Shown: in pieces, positions 1 through 11,210 of the stretch
Layout: each line of letters begins with the position of its first letter
How positions within the stretch are numbered: the first letter of the stretch is position 1
Assembly: GCA_963693365.1 (NCBI GenBank)
Contig: CAVNZM010000005.1
Coordinates: 186,001 to 250,000, forward strand
Length of the DNA: 64,000 bases
Reading direction: 5' to 3'
Source: Amoebidium appalachense
Lineage: Eukaryota > Ichthyosporea
Notes under the pieces: model-generated
The model's input: the letters and a program-made list of their open reading frames with translations, nothing else
What the model was told of the DNA's origin: nothing
Database searches by the model: none
Made by a program: the position numbers and the translations under genes

Positions 1-505
1 GCTCGTGGAAGTGCTTCACGTGGCCCTGCAACCAGCGCCACCTGCCATATATGGTTATTTCTTGCATGGCCCCCTAGAATTTTACCAATAGTACCTTGCA
101 GCCCTTGCACTCGGCCAACTCTTCCTTTTGTAGGTGATTATTTTTAGCAGCAGGATCTACGAGCTTATTAGACGGAATGGACGAGTGTTATTGGGCGAAG
201 GGCTTATGTGTGCAGCCAGAGGTTGCAAGCTGAATTTACGTGTGCTTTGGGAAGGATTGGCTGACAACGAATATGCCTAGTAGGGGTTGACCGGTGAGGT
301 GCATGGTTTCGTCATGAGTACTTTTCTAGCCGTTGTGTATCTGTGTGTACGTGTGTGTGTGCACGCGCACGTGTGCATATGTGTGAGCGTGGGCGCGCGT
401 GTGCGTGCGTGTGGCGTGCATGCGCGCACATGTGCGTATGTGTGTGCATGGATGCTTGCGTGTGTGCTTGCGTGCGTACGTGCGTGAATGCGTGTGTATG
501 TGTGT

Positions 506-560
<55 letters not shown>

Positions 561-565
561 GTATA

Positions 566-599
<34 letters not shown>

Positions 600-1157
600 T
601 CGCGCGTGCGGGCGCGGGCTTGTGCGCTCACTTGTGCATCATGATGCCATGTGCATGTGTGCATGTGGTGTGTATCCGCGAGTGTTTTTCTGCAACCAGA
701 TTTGTGGCAAGGGATGCAGCACGTGTTTTTCTGCACTGAATGGCATAGATGCTGTGGGCGTATACCATTATATGCGTATGTTATGTGTGCATAACACATA
801 TGTAACGTACGGGTGTATGAGTACATTTACACAAATTGATGTGTGCCCATGTAAATGCCACCATAGCATGCAGGGCCGTGCTATGCACTGAAATATGGGG
901 TACTCAACACAGACTTCGAGCGCCCGTATGTACAGCCTTTAGTCAGGTATCATAAGGTGTGTGCGTGTGCGTGTGTCTGTATGTGCGTGTGTGACATGTG
1001 CATGTGCTTGTGTGTTATGTTATTCCGTGTCACCTCATACACATTGAGGCGAAAGCCATCCTCCATATGGCCTGCCTAAACAGCCAGGCAGAATGATATG
1101 ATCAGTGTGTGCGTGCGTGCGTGCGTGCATGCGTGCGTGCGTGCGTGCGTGCGTGTG

Positions 1158-1189
<32 letters not shown>

Positions 1190-1650
1190 TGTGTGTGTGT
1201 GTGCGTGTGTGCATGTGTGTGTGTGTGTTGTATGTGTGTGTGTGTGGTGTGTGTGTGTGTGCGTGCGTGTGCGTGCGTGCATGTGTGTGTGTGTATGCTG
1301 GATGGAGAAGAGGGGTGGTGGTGGGGCGGGTGGGGAGGGGGGGGGGGAACAGGGGAGAGGGGAGGAGGGAATCTGATATGTTGCATACCCCGTGTGCATC
1401 AATTTTGCCTAGTGCAGATGCCATGATAGCATGGTGTGTGCGAGATAGTGCACGCAGCGTATCACCGACATACACGTGTGCGATATTGCAAATGCGGTGC
1501 CAGATGATGCGCTCCTCTGAATGCTCTTCACATGTTACATGTGCGCACACACAATCACATGTAGACGGACACGTACATGCGCGTCCACAGCGGCAGGTCG
1601 TCGTACTCGTCCCAGGAGTCGCGATCGTCATCGTCTCCGTATGTGTCCAT
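1..1650 (-). CDS. 5' end of an unknown gene leaving the window on the left (two exons)
   Basis: Exon 1 reads from an ATG at 1650-1648 to 1577 and encodes a very acidic start (MDTYGDDDDRDSWDEY...), followed by DLPLWTR. It ends in phase 2 at a GTACGT donor. On the same strand a CAG acceptor at 44-42 opens exon 2 (41-1). In the matching phase this gives Met, then WRWLQGHVKHFHE, up to the window edge. The phase match and the protein-like continuation are the evidence. The roughly 1.5-kb intron is almost all GT/GC-rich low complexity. I do not recognise the protein. The acidic leader followed by a Trp/His-rich stretch is all that can be described, and the exon join is inferred, not proven. Confidence 0.5.
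489..599. repeat. (GT)n microsatellite
   Basis: Near-pure GT dinucleotide tract, interrupted once by TATACA near 560. It lies within a broader GT/GC-rich stretch from about 345, inside the proposed intron of the gene at the left edge. Confidence 0.95.
1104..1294. repeat. (GTGC)n/(GT)n compound microsatellite
   Basis: Alternating GTGC tetranucleotide and GT dinucleotide blocks, followed by a G-rich patch to about 1370. It lies in the same proposed intron. Every reading frame here gives only Cys/Val/Arg/Ala or His/Thr repeats, so none is coding. Confidence 0.9.
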
Positions 1651-3923
1651 GGTGCCCGGTTATTGTGTCTGTACTCTACTAGCTAGCATGTATATCAAAG
1701 GCACACGGTTGCCTGGTTGTCGCCCGGCCCACTACCTCTACATGCACCCTGAACTAGTACATAGTGCTGTCACGGTGAGTGGTAGTGACCCCGTAAGCCC
1801 CATATGCATGCTCACAACGGTGCTGCTCAAGTTGGGTTTGAATCGTTCGGGCATGTGTTTTAGATCATAATGGGTTCGATGGATAGCTTTTATTTTTCAT
1901 ATCACATTGTGTGCTTTTCTTTTTTGACAAAAATACAACCACGTTGTTAATCATGTAAAGCAGTTGTATCTCCTGTGCTGATTTGGGCTACGTGGACAAT
2001 AAGTCACGTGCACACATGTCTAGGGGTGAGGACCATTTTCTACCTAAATGTCAAGCCCTGCGTTTCTTTAGATCCAAAGTTCAAATCTACCAATCATATC
2101 GGCGTCTACGATTGCACCAATCATTTTCTGAGCGATCTAATTATCCTCAATTCCTTAGAGTAGGAAACCATGTTACTGGTAGCTTCATTAGAAGTCTAAG
2201 AGAGCGTTTAGAAAAACGGAATGTGCAGAAAAGATTATGGTTCTAGCACTCTTTATCCTGCAGCTATGTTATAATTGTTTACATAGCCGAACCCCAGCGT
2301 TTTTCAACTCAGACTGACAGTCTGACAGACTACTCCGGGACCTCCGAGCCCCGAGATTCGGAAGTTAGATTGGAATGCCTTTTTTATCATTACGTGGAGG
2401 GTGATTGGACAAATAGAATAGATCTACTGGTTCAGGCGACCAATCATCTTCTTTTTCTATAAACAGCACCCTTTACCCCAAAATAGACTGGCCCACCATG
2501 CGGATTTGGTTGCCGCTTTTGGTCGCTCAGCCACGCCAAGGCTTCGAGCGGTCATCGGTTGCTTTCCAGTCTCTGTCGCCGCCCGAACGTGTGTGCCCTA
2601 TTCCCCCTCCGTGCTTGTATATATAGTGGGTGGTGTAGTTCAGGGGGCATGGTAGGAGAGAAAAACAGAGCGAGGGGTGATGGCTCATAGTGTGCGTAGA
2701 ACTTGAATAGATCAACGACTAGCTGTGAACTGCATTTGCAGAGGAAGTTACAAGGAGCTTGAATGGAATAACTCTGACAGAGAGGGTGAAAGGGCAGATT
2801 TCTTGTGGGGGAGTGAGCTGTACAGACATACTCGGTCCACCGGCATTGTGGAAATTCTTTCGTACACGTAGGGTTGAATTACCAGTGTGCCATCAGAGAT
2901 GCAAAGCCCCGGAGCCGACATACCGACATACCCACCCACGCCTGTACACAACACACCCCATAACTGCACACTGCACATACCCGGGTAGAGTTTAGAACGG
3001 TCACGCACTCACACATGCGACTTGAATCAAATCTGCTCGCATACCAGCGCACTACTAGAGCATATATGGTCTCGATCGTTCTGCAGTGGCGATGATGTTG
3101 AGTCCTGCCGACACACACCCCGGCCCAAGAACACACACCTACACGCGCATTTACTCCAGCAGCAACAAGACGCATTCTAGGGGCGAAGTCTTCGCACACA
3201 CGCATACTTGCGGTGCCTACCAATGCTCGTTCACGCACACATTGTACACACACATACAAGTACACATCCACAGACGTACACACGCCACTTTGTGCACATG
3301 CATACACATGGAACAACTTCGCATGGCACGTTCACACAGCAGTATAAAGCACACACGCGCATGTAGTAACCCATGCCCCTGCAGTTGGGAGCCACGGGAA
3401 GATGCTGCGCCCACTGACACAGAAGACTGCCCTGCTGGGCTCACGGGTACGTGCTTTTTTTTGTGTGTGTGGGGGGGGGGGGGGGGGGGGGGGGGAGGGG
3501 ACCCGGGGTGTTTTTGGTTCGATACCGTGTGCTATGTATTTTTTGTTTGAGGAGGGTTTGGAGGAAGAAGGGGGAGGGGGGGGGGGGGGGGGAGGATAAA
3601 AACAGGGGTGGTTTTAGGGCATTTTATGCTTTTCATCATTATCTGTGTGTGGCAACATCATATTGTTATGCCTCTTCCTGAAGCAGTGTTGCTAAACACC
3701 TCTCTGTATATGTGCATGGCTGGAGAGCAGAAGCACACACACATGGCGATACAGTCAGTGCATACAGGCACTACGGTTGCAGGTGGGGTGTGCAAGTGGT
3801 GCCTATGTGGCCCGTAGTTTCATGTGTTTGTGTTATGTGCTCTGAAGAGACGGTAGCGGCTCAACGTGGTTGGCGTATTTGCACCATCTATGGCCTAGAT
3901 TGTTTCCATATATGGGCCTGACC
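1651..3923. other. Intergenic stretch, nothing firmly supported
   Basis: This non-repetitive, moderately AT-rich stretch separates the divergent left-edge gene and the core-1 gene. It holds a TATA-like run near 2617-2626, a CCAAT-type motif near 2438, an imperfect palindrome around 2305-2330 and G tracts at about 3471-3496 and 3577-3591. An 87-codon frame at 1983-2246 has no recognisable features. Promoters for the two flanking genes are expected here but cannot be placed. Confidence 0.5.
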
Positions 3924-5151
3924 ATGCCATTTATGGTGCAGGGTGCGCTGTATGGGGCTGCTCGGCAGCTGGTCACTGCGGCCCGCCTGAGCTTCCAGGA
4001 TGCCGTGGAGTCGGCCCCTCTGGCCCGCGTACGTGCACGTGCACACACACACACACACACGCACACACACACACATGCACATGCACATCCCCTATTACAG
4101 GCAGAATTGTGTTTGATGGCCCATCGAGGTATTGCTTGAGATTTTAGGGGCCATCAGGTGGTGTGGGGCCTGGGTTCTGGGCTGGCCGGGGATGACCAAG
4201 TGGTGTGGGGTGTCGTGTTGGGTGCTGAAATGAGCTCCAAGGCTGATGGCAGAGGGGCCACCGAGATTCATGCTCTCTCCATCTGTTGTGGCCTTTGTTC
4301 ATGTTTGATCCCCCCCCCCCCCCCCCCCCCCCCCGTGTGGGGTTAAGCAGTTCATGTTTGATGCACAACTAAGGTGCATGTCTGCAGGTGAGCCGGCTGG
4401 GCAATGGGCTCCGTGTGGCCACCGAGCCCACGGACAGCAACGTGGCCACAGTGGCCGTGCTGGTCGAGGCCGGGTCACGGTTCGAGAGGGAGTCGGGTGC
4501 GGCTAACATGCTCGAGCACACTATGCTCAAGGTAAGGGGATGGGTGGGTGTGGGTGTGCACACGTTGAGGGTTTGGCTTGATGAACCCATGGTGGGGTGC
4601 ATGAAGCAGTCACGTGTGCACAGGCAGACGCATGCAGGCCTATGTGCAGGGTCACGTGTGGCTGTGCGCGTGCAGGGGCATGCCACGTGCACGCACAGGG
4701 CCAGATGAGGAGAAAATGAGGCTGTGGCCGTGGTGGTCCGGGTGTGCATGTGCATGTGGGCGGTGGTTGCAACAGTGGGAGTGCTTGGGCATGTGTGGGT
4801 GTGTGGAAGCCCGGGGATGCACGTGTGGGTGTTAATGTGCATGTGTAGGTGCTCGTGTGTGTGTGGGGTGGGGGGTCTGCGGATGATGGGTGCCCCAGGA
4901 TTGGGGGTTGGGGGGTGTGTTTGAGCATGGGTAGGGTGTACAGGTGCATGTGGACTGGGGGAAGAGGGAAGAGGGGCCGGGGGGGGGGGGGGGGGAGGGG
5001 GGGGGGGGTTGATGTGTGCAATGGCAGTAAGGTGCTGACGGGGCCACAGGGTGCCGGGGGGCGCAACCAGGCAGCCATCGAGGCCGAGATCGAGGCCCTG
5101 GGTGGCAGCATCAACATCGTCACCGGCAGAGAGACAACGGTGCGTGCGTTT

Positions 5152-5182
<31 letters not shown>

Positions 5183-6267
5183 GGGGGGCATGGAATGCCC
5201 CGAGGGTGGGGGCGTCTGGAGTAGGGTTGGCCGGTGTGATGGTGGGACCAGCCTAGTGCACAGGGTGTAGGTGGGTAACGCGCAGCGGTAGATTTGAAGG
5301 GGGATGCTCAGCAGGCTATGGTTTGGGAGTGTGGGTGGGGAGGCCAGGGAAGGGGAGGGGGGTCACACGGAGAGTGGGTTGGTGGGTAGGTGGTGTGCCC
5401 GCCACTTTCCGGTTTGCCACATCTTGTATGTGCACGAGGGCAGGCGCAGCGCCTGAAGGTCACAGGCCTGTCTGCTGCATGCCGCTAACCACCCACACAC
5501 ACGCAGGCCATCTACACGACCACCCCTGCGGCCAATGCAGGCAAGGCCCTGGCCCTGATCGCCGACTGTGTGCAGCACCCCACCGTGTCTGACGAGGCCC
5601 TGGCTGCATCACGTGACGTGGCCCTCAGGGAGATGACGTCTATTGATGCCACCATGCCCGAGCTAGTCGTTCTTGACCACCTGCATGCCACTGCATACCA
5701 GGGCCACCCACTGGCCCGCACACCAATTGGCACCAGCAAGGCCGCCCAGACCATTGGCCGGCAGCAGGTGCTGGACTACCACAAGGCAAACTTCGGCGCA
5801 AACCGCATGGTCGTGGCTGCGGCAGGCAATGTCAACCATGACGAGATCGCAAAGGTGCGTGTGCGTGGATTTTTTATTATATCATTTTTTTCTTTTTTTG
5901 GGGGGGGGGGGGGGGGGGGGGAAGTGGGTAAATGGAAAGGTGAAACAGGGCGAGGGGCAGGGGGGGGGGGGGAGGGGCTGGAGCTGGAAGTGGAATAGGG
6001 CGCGATGGTGTGTGTATGTGCGCGTGTGGCTGTGGTTGTTGGAAGATGGGGGGGGTTGTGTTTGCCACACCACATCTTCCTGTGCATGCGGGTATGGTGC
6101 TGACTGTGGGCCGACAGGTTGCCGAGCAGAGCTTTGGGTCTCTGGGTCAGGCGGCAAGTGTCGGCGTGGCCCACCCTCGCTTCATCGGTGAGTGCGGTTG
6201 GGGTGGTTGTGGGCATGGTGGGCAAGCACGGTGAAAGGAAATAGGCTAAGGTCCGTGGCATTGCAAG

Positions 6268-6308
<41 letters not shown>

Positions 6309-6566
6309 GGTCACTGGCGGATGCGCCTGGAAGGCGAGGGTGAGCTTGCCAGTGCCGTGCTGGGTGACCATGTGGTGCCTGGGTGTGCCCATGCTTGAGG
6401 CGGTGGCTGTGGTACCTAAAAGATGAATGCAAGGTCGGGGATATGCCCTGACACACAGACACATACTCCAAACACACCGCAAACACCACAAGCATCCACC
6501 TGCACACAATAAAACATGCGAGCGTGCATGACCATCACACACAAATACACGATGCACATCACACAC

Positions 6567-6603
<37 letters not shown>

Positions 6604-8564
6604 GGCTCCGAGATCCGTCACCGTGACGATGAGATGCCCCTTGCCCACATTGGTGTGGCCTTTGAGGGCTACGGCTGGACCCATCCCGACTACTACGCCC
6701 TGCAGGTGGCCACCACCCTGATGGGCAGCTGGAACAAGACCCTGGCCAAGGCCAACAACCTGGCATCTCCCCTGGCCCAGCAGTGCTGCAAGTGCGTTCA
6801 AGGGGGGCGAGGGGGAGGGGGGGGGGCTTGTAATCTTGGTGGTGTGCGCCGGATAATGGGGGTGGGTGGGTGGGGAGGGAGAGGTGTCGTTCCCGGCGTA
6901 TATATGGTGTGTGTGCTTTTTTTCTGAGGGGAGGAGGGGGAATGGTGAAATGTTGGTGTGTGATTTATGGGGATGTGTGCACGATAGGGGTGGTGGGTGT
7001 GTGGCGTGCATGGGAAGGGGAAAGCAAAATGGTAAAGCAAAACGGTGGTGTGTGCATGCTTGAGATGAGGGGGGTAGGGGGAATCCATGAGGGGGCGTGG
7101 GTGCATTGGGAGACGGAAAGGGGGGGGGGGGGGGGGGGGGGGGGCGTGTCGTGTGTGGCGAGGATGGGATGGTGGCAGTGGGTGTAGGTGGCATCTCTTT
7201 GGTCTGTCCGGTCTGTGTGTGTTGGTGTGAGTGTGTGCGTGCGTGCTCGTGTGTGTCTGTGTGCGGGTGTTTTGGGGGGGGGGGGGGGGGGGGGGGGGCA
7301 GGGGTGAAAGAAGTAGGTGAGGTTGGCTGCTGGGTGCAAGCTTGGGGGTGTCTGTGTAAGCTTAGGGACTGAATGTGGAGGCCTGGCTGTACTCGTGGTG
7401 ATGCAAGGTAAGGGGGCATGTGTGTGTGAGGGCAAGCAGGATTCAGGTGTGCTGGTGCAAAGTAGGATTTGGACATGCAGGTGTAGTATTTAAAGGATAA
7501 AGCGTGCAGTGGGATAGGTGAAATATGTGTGTGTGGGGGAGGGGGGGGGGGGGGGGGGGGGAAGGGGGGTTGTAGCTGGGTAGTGTGTGTGTGTTGTGTT
7601 TGGGAGGGGATGTGAGGTGGTTGTGTGTGCTGACCGCGCACACAGTGAGGACACCTGCGAGAGCTACACACACTTCAACCAATCATACACCGACACGGGC
7701 CTGGTGGGTGTCTACTTTGTGGCCGACCGCTTCACCGTCGACGATGCCCTGCACGAGATCCAGGTGCGTGGACACAACACGGGCACGTGCACACACATAG
7801 GTGCACACATGCTTGCACGTTTGACATGTGCATATCCGTTCATACGTGCACATATACAGTGCACACACACGTTGTTCACACATGCACGCACACACATCCA
7901 TATAAGCCTCAACACAGGTGCCCACACACGCACATTTGTATGCTCTGGCGCGCACACACATCGATACACAGGATTACACTGGCACATGGGCACTCTGGTC
8001 CATGCAAGGGTCATGGGTGGCGCGCACACATATTCCTACACACGTGCGCGCACACAAATGTACACCGCGCACGAACACACATCTGTGCACACGTGCATAG
8101 CACACATGTACTTGGTGAAACACACATAGCCATACACCCAACCACGCACATGCACACAGGTGTGCACATATAGTCCTGGCCGTGCTGTCCCACTTGCACG
8201 TGCACTGCACACAGTGCATTCACGTGATTATGTGCACAACAAGCCTTGCCCCCCCCCCCCCCCTCCACACACACACACACACAGCACCGAGACAGCACGT
8301 GCACATGCACACAGTGCAACTATGCACGTGCATGCTGATCGCCACTCACACCTATCCCGCAGACCGAGTGGATGCGCCTTGCTGTGGGTGCTGCCGACAA
8401 CGAAGTGGCCCGGGCCAAGGCGCAGCTCAAGTACCGCCTGGTGTCCTCTCTGACGTCATCGGTGTCTGTGGCCGATGATCTGGGCCGCCAGCTGCTGGCC
8501 CTGGGCAGGCGCATGCCTCTGGCTGAGGCCGTGGCCCGCATCGACGTACGTCCACCCCCCACAC

Positions 8565-8605
<41 letters not shown>

Positions 8606-9014
8606 TCTACACAAGCATCACGCACACAGCCCGCAAACCGTTTCCAGCACTGCATGTGCATGTCATGGGATGCCCAACCGAGTCGTCCTGCACATGGCCA
8701 CAGCCTCACGCAATGCACAGTGCCTCGCCTACTCCCTGCTGCTTCTGTGCAAGTGCAGTCACCTGCACACCACATGGTCATTGCTGCCAGGGGCGGAGGC
8801 TTGGGGGTGATCTGTGCATGCTATCAAGGGTGACCCCATGGACTTGCCCCCGTTCGTACTCTATCCCCCCTTGGGCCCTCCCTGAGGATGGGCTCTGCTT
8901 ATGACGCATACTGTGCGCATCGCTGATGTTGCATACTTGAATGTTTGCCTTTGCATGTGTCCTGCACCATGCTTCTCATCGTGTATGCGTACTTCGTGCC
9001 GTGTTCCGCATTCA

Positions 9015-9066
<52 letters not shown>

Positions 9067-9315
9067 CGAGGATGGGTTCTGTTGGTGTTGCATGCTACTT
9101 ATGTCCTATGTCCTGTGCCGTATGCCTGGACGTGTGTTTGTGCTCTGCACGGTGCTCACGGCCACCCCCCCTAGGCCGTGGATGCCTCCTCTGTGCGGCG
9201 CAGCATCAACCAGGTCATGGTGGACAAGGACCCTGCAGTGGTCGGTGTGGGCCCCGTCGAGGCCCTGCCGGACTACAACCGCATCATGTCAGGCCAGTGG
9301 TGGGCTCGCCTGTAG
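3924..9315 (+). CDS. Mitochondrial M16-family core protein (cytochrome bc1 core 1 / MPP-beta-like), 9 exons
   Basis: Exons: 3924-4028, 4388-4531, 5050-5139, 5507-5854, 6118-6187, 6605-6791, 7646-7763, 8363-8545 and 9175-9315. All junctions are GT-AG and in phase, giving 461 aa, the usual family length. The N-terminus is basic and amphipathic (MPFMVQGALYGAARQL...), as in a mitochondrial presequence. The M16 N-lobe follows with LGNGLRVATE and VEAGSRFE. The zinc motif HxxEH-x76-E is almost intact: Glu78, His79 and Glu155 are present with exact spacing, but the first His is Asn75 (NMLEH). By family knowledge that predicts a structural bc1 core-1 subunit, not an active processing peptidase. No glycine-rich loop of the MPP-alpha type is seen. 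In intron 8, 8871-9016 is a family R fragment. An AATAAA lies 178 nt after the stop. Confidence 0.9.
6268..6304 (+). repeat. (GT)n tract in core-1 intron 5
   Basis: About 18 GT units some 80 nt after the donor at 6188. It is complementary to the (CA)n tract at 6561-6602 in the same intron. Confidence 0.9.
6561..6604 (+). repeat. (CA)n tract forming the 3' end of core-1 intron 5
   Basis: CA dinucleotides run directly into the acceptor CAG at 6602-6604, replacing an ordinary polypyrimidine tract. See the findings on CA repeats at acceptors and on paired intron arms. Confidence 0.9.
8871..9016 (+). repeat. Family R dispersed repeat, 5'-truncated copy
   Basis: The 3' 146 nt of the family R unit, from TTGGGCCCTCC to GCATTCAAA. 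It is closely similar to 9808-9942 and lies in intron 8 of the core-1 gene. It is followed directly by a 49-base C tract (9017-9065). A degenerate fragment (GAGGATGGGTTCTG) follows at about 9067-9110. Confidence 0.85.
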
Positions 9316-9492
9316 AGCTATAAATGGCTACACGTGCCATAAATAGCTTACTGCCTCCTGCACCTTAGCTTCTCCTTTCACCGTCACCTCACACCCCCAT
9401 TAAGCCGACCCCAGCAGTGGATATGCTCTTAGACCACTGCTCTGGTGCCTGCACCCTGTACAGACCCGCTGTGCCATTGCATGGGGTGGGAA

Positions 9493-9498
9493 AATAAA
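9493..9498 (+). terminator. Polyadenylation signal AATAAA of the core-1 gene
   Basis: Canonical AATAAA 178 nt downstream of the TAG stop at 9313-9315, before family R sequence begins. It is the only AATAAA in the 3' flank before that repeat. Confidence 0.5.
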
Positions 9499-9570
9499 CG
9501 TGCAGGCATCTGAACTCTGGCCAATATGGCCGTGTTGTCTGAAACCCCCCCCCCCCCCCCCCCCCCCCTT

Positions 9571-9942
9571 CTATGCAACCGGGCATGGTTGCTCTGTGTC
9601 GTGCATCTGTAAGCACATCACATTTTCCGCTGCACTGCATTAGTTTGCACACACAAATTCACCGTTTTGCTCACCTTGCTTGCATAAGCAACCCTGCTCG
9701 TCTTTGATCAAGACGGGTTGACCCTCCCAAGTTCAGTTGACGCTGCTGTCTGAGTTGGAGAGTCGTATATACGCGGGCTAAGGGGTCGAAACTCAGACGC
9801 AATTGATGACTTGGGCCCTCCCTGAGGATGGGCTCTGCTTATGACGCATACTGTGCGCAGGGCTGATGTTGCATACTTGAATGTTTGCCTTTGCATGTGT
9901 CCTTCGTGTATGCGTACTTCGTACCGTGTTCCGCATTCAAAC
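9571..9942 (+). repeat. Family R dispersed structured repeat, full-length copy
   Basis: Reference copy. It starts with a perfect hairpin (GCAACC...GGTTGC), then GCTTGCATAAGC, then hairpin H1 with CGTCTT/AAGACG arms near 9699-9715. The long hairpin H2 has perfect 9-bp arms GTCTGAGTT (9748-9756) and AACTCAGAC (9790-9798), with GTCGA just before the 3' arm. The conserved block CCCTGAGGATGGGCTCTG follows, then a GTACTTCGTAC hairpin near the 3' end. The unit ends in GCATTCAAA and runs into a C tract. A C27 tract lies just upstream (from about 9544). No ORF is conserved. It looks like a SINE-type non-coding element, but I cannot identify a convincing pol III A box. ATTCAAACC at the 3' end resembles a B box by chance or descent. 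Confidence 0.8.
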
Positions 9943-10159
9943 ACCCCCCCCCCCCCCCCCCCCCCCCACACACACACACAAAGAAAAACACACGCGCAGA
10001 CACCACCACCACCACACACACACACACACACACACACCCTCTTCCACCCTCCTCTCCCCTCAAGTGGTCGACCGGTGGCCACGGCTCCGACCCACCCATG
10101 AAAAAGGAGCTCCCTACCACCACATCAACACCTTTACCCAGGTTACTAGGCTTATAGTA

Positions 10160-10440
10160 GTTCTCGAGTCACAGTTGCAGCTTCCACTTTGTTGTTGTGT
10201 GCATTCTACTAGATGCAACCTGGCTCAACCCCAGGCCCTCTCCATTTCCCGGTCTGTCCCGTGCCAATCATATGGGATGGTGTGCTCACCCTGTGCACGT
10301 GGCCCGGTGACATCAACACTTCAAAATTGAATATATACTCGAGGTCTGGGCGCGGTGGCGGTAAAATCGATAATCTTGGCTTAAACCAAGGAGGGAGCTC
10401 GAAGGGGAAAACTCTGACGGAGGCCTGGCCGCCGGCAGGG
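10160..10440 (+). other. Unassigned unique sequence upstream of a giant G tract
   Basis: Non-repetitive, with no supported exon. It includes a TATATA-like run near 10330, then a G/C-rich block (GGGCGCGGTGGCGG at about 10347-10360) and A-rich segments. Resemblance to U4 snRNA or 7SL-type promoter words is superficial, so no RNA gene is called. Confidence 0.3.

Positions 10441-10442
<2 letters not shown>

Positions 10443-10520
<78 letters not shown>
10443..10520 (+). repeat. 78-base G homopolymer
   Basis: Uninterrupted G run, the longest homopolymer in the window. Similar but shorter C/G runs occur every few hundred bases throughout. Confidence 0.95.
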
Positions 10521-10822
10521 CGGCACAGCTGCAAGATTACTCGAGCTCGCTGGTCAGTTTGATTTGCACGGTCTTCATTATATATCATGATACATCGATA
10601 TTCTTGGCCGAATGTTTTGAAATGGCCACAAGCCACCCCCAAATTCACAGTATTGTCTTTGTGTGTGGCCACACTCCTGTACCGGGATATAGTGAAATCC
10701 ACGGTGACCACGTCTACGCCGCAGGGAGACCATGATATACTGTTCAGATCTAGAATTGAAGCGAATAAAAATTAAGCCCCTTAACTGGATAATACGATCA
10801 CCCACATGCACCTGCGTACCCC

Positions 10823-10858
<36 letters not shown>

Positions 10859-11170
10859 TAGTTCTATAAACCGCAAACAGCCATTGAATACACGGGCATA
10901 CTACATATTTATCTTGTCACTCACCCTTCCGCAGGGCCAAAAATCACATCGTCACCTATGTATGTGCGGCACCATACTGGCCGGTAATGGGTCCAACCAT
11001 GTGGCCTTTAAGATCCACATGTTATAGGCATATCAATGGGACTAATATTTCGATTGCGGTACACGTACTACTAGAATGATGGGATTTGCGGACAATATCC
11101 TAATAATATGTGCCGTGTGTGTGCATACATCTTGTGGTGTGCCTACAGGCATATGTGCCTCTGTGCAGAC

Positions 11171-11210
<40 letters not shown>

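Noticed and set aside
345-890. Long open frames rich in Cys/Val or His/Thr
   Set aside because: They are translations of (GT)n or (CA)n on either strand. The same pattern recurs at dozens of sites in the window and does not indicate genes.
2060-2100. tRNA gene with B box GTTCAAATC
   Set aside because: The flanking bases cannot form a T stem, and no acceptor or anticodon arm is present.
9748-9830. Hammerhead ribozyme in family R (CTGANGA and GAAA both conserved)
   Set aside because: The order is GAAA before CTGANGA, and the sequence after CTGANGA is not complementary to the sequence before GAAA, so stem II cannot form. The stem next to GAAA pairs upstream and leaves a G where the cleavage-site base must not be G.
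10340-10440. U4 snRNA or 7SL-like gene
   Set aside because: GCGCGGTGGCGGTA resembles the U4 5' end, and GGGCGCGGTGGC a 7SL/Alu A box, but no kink-turn loop, Sm site, B box or terminator follows in the right place.
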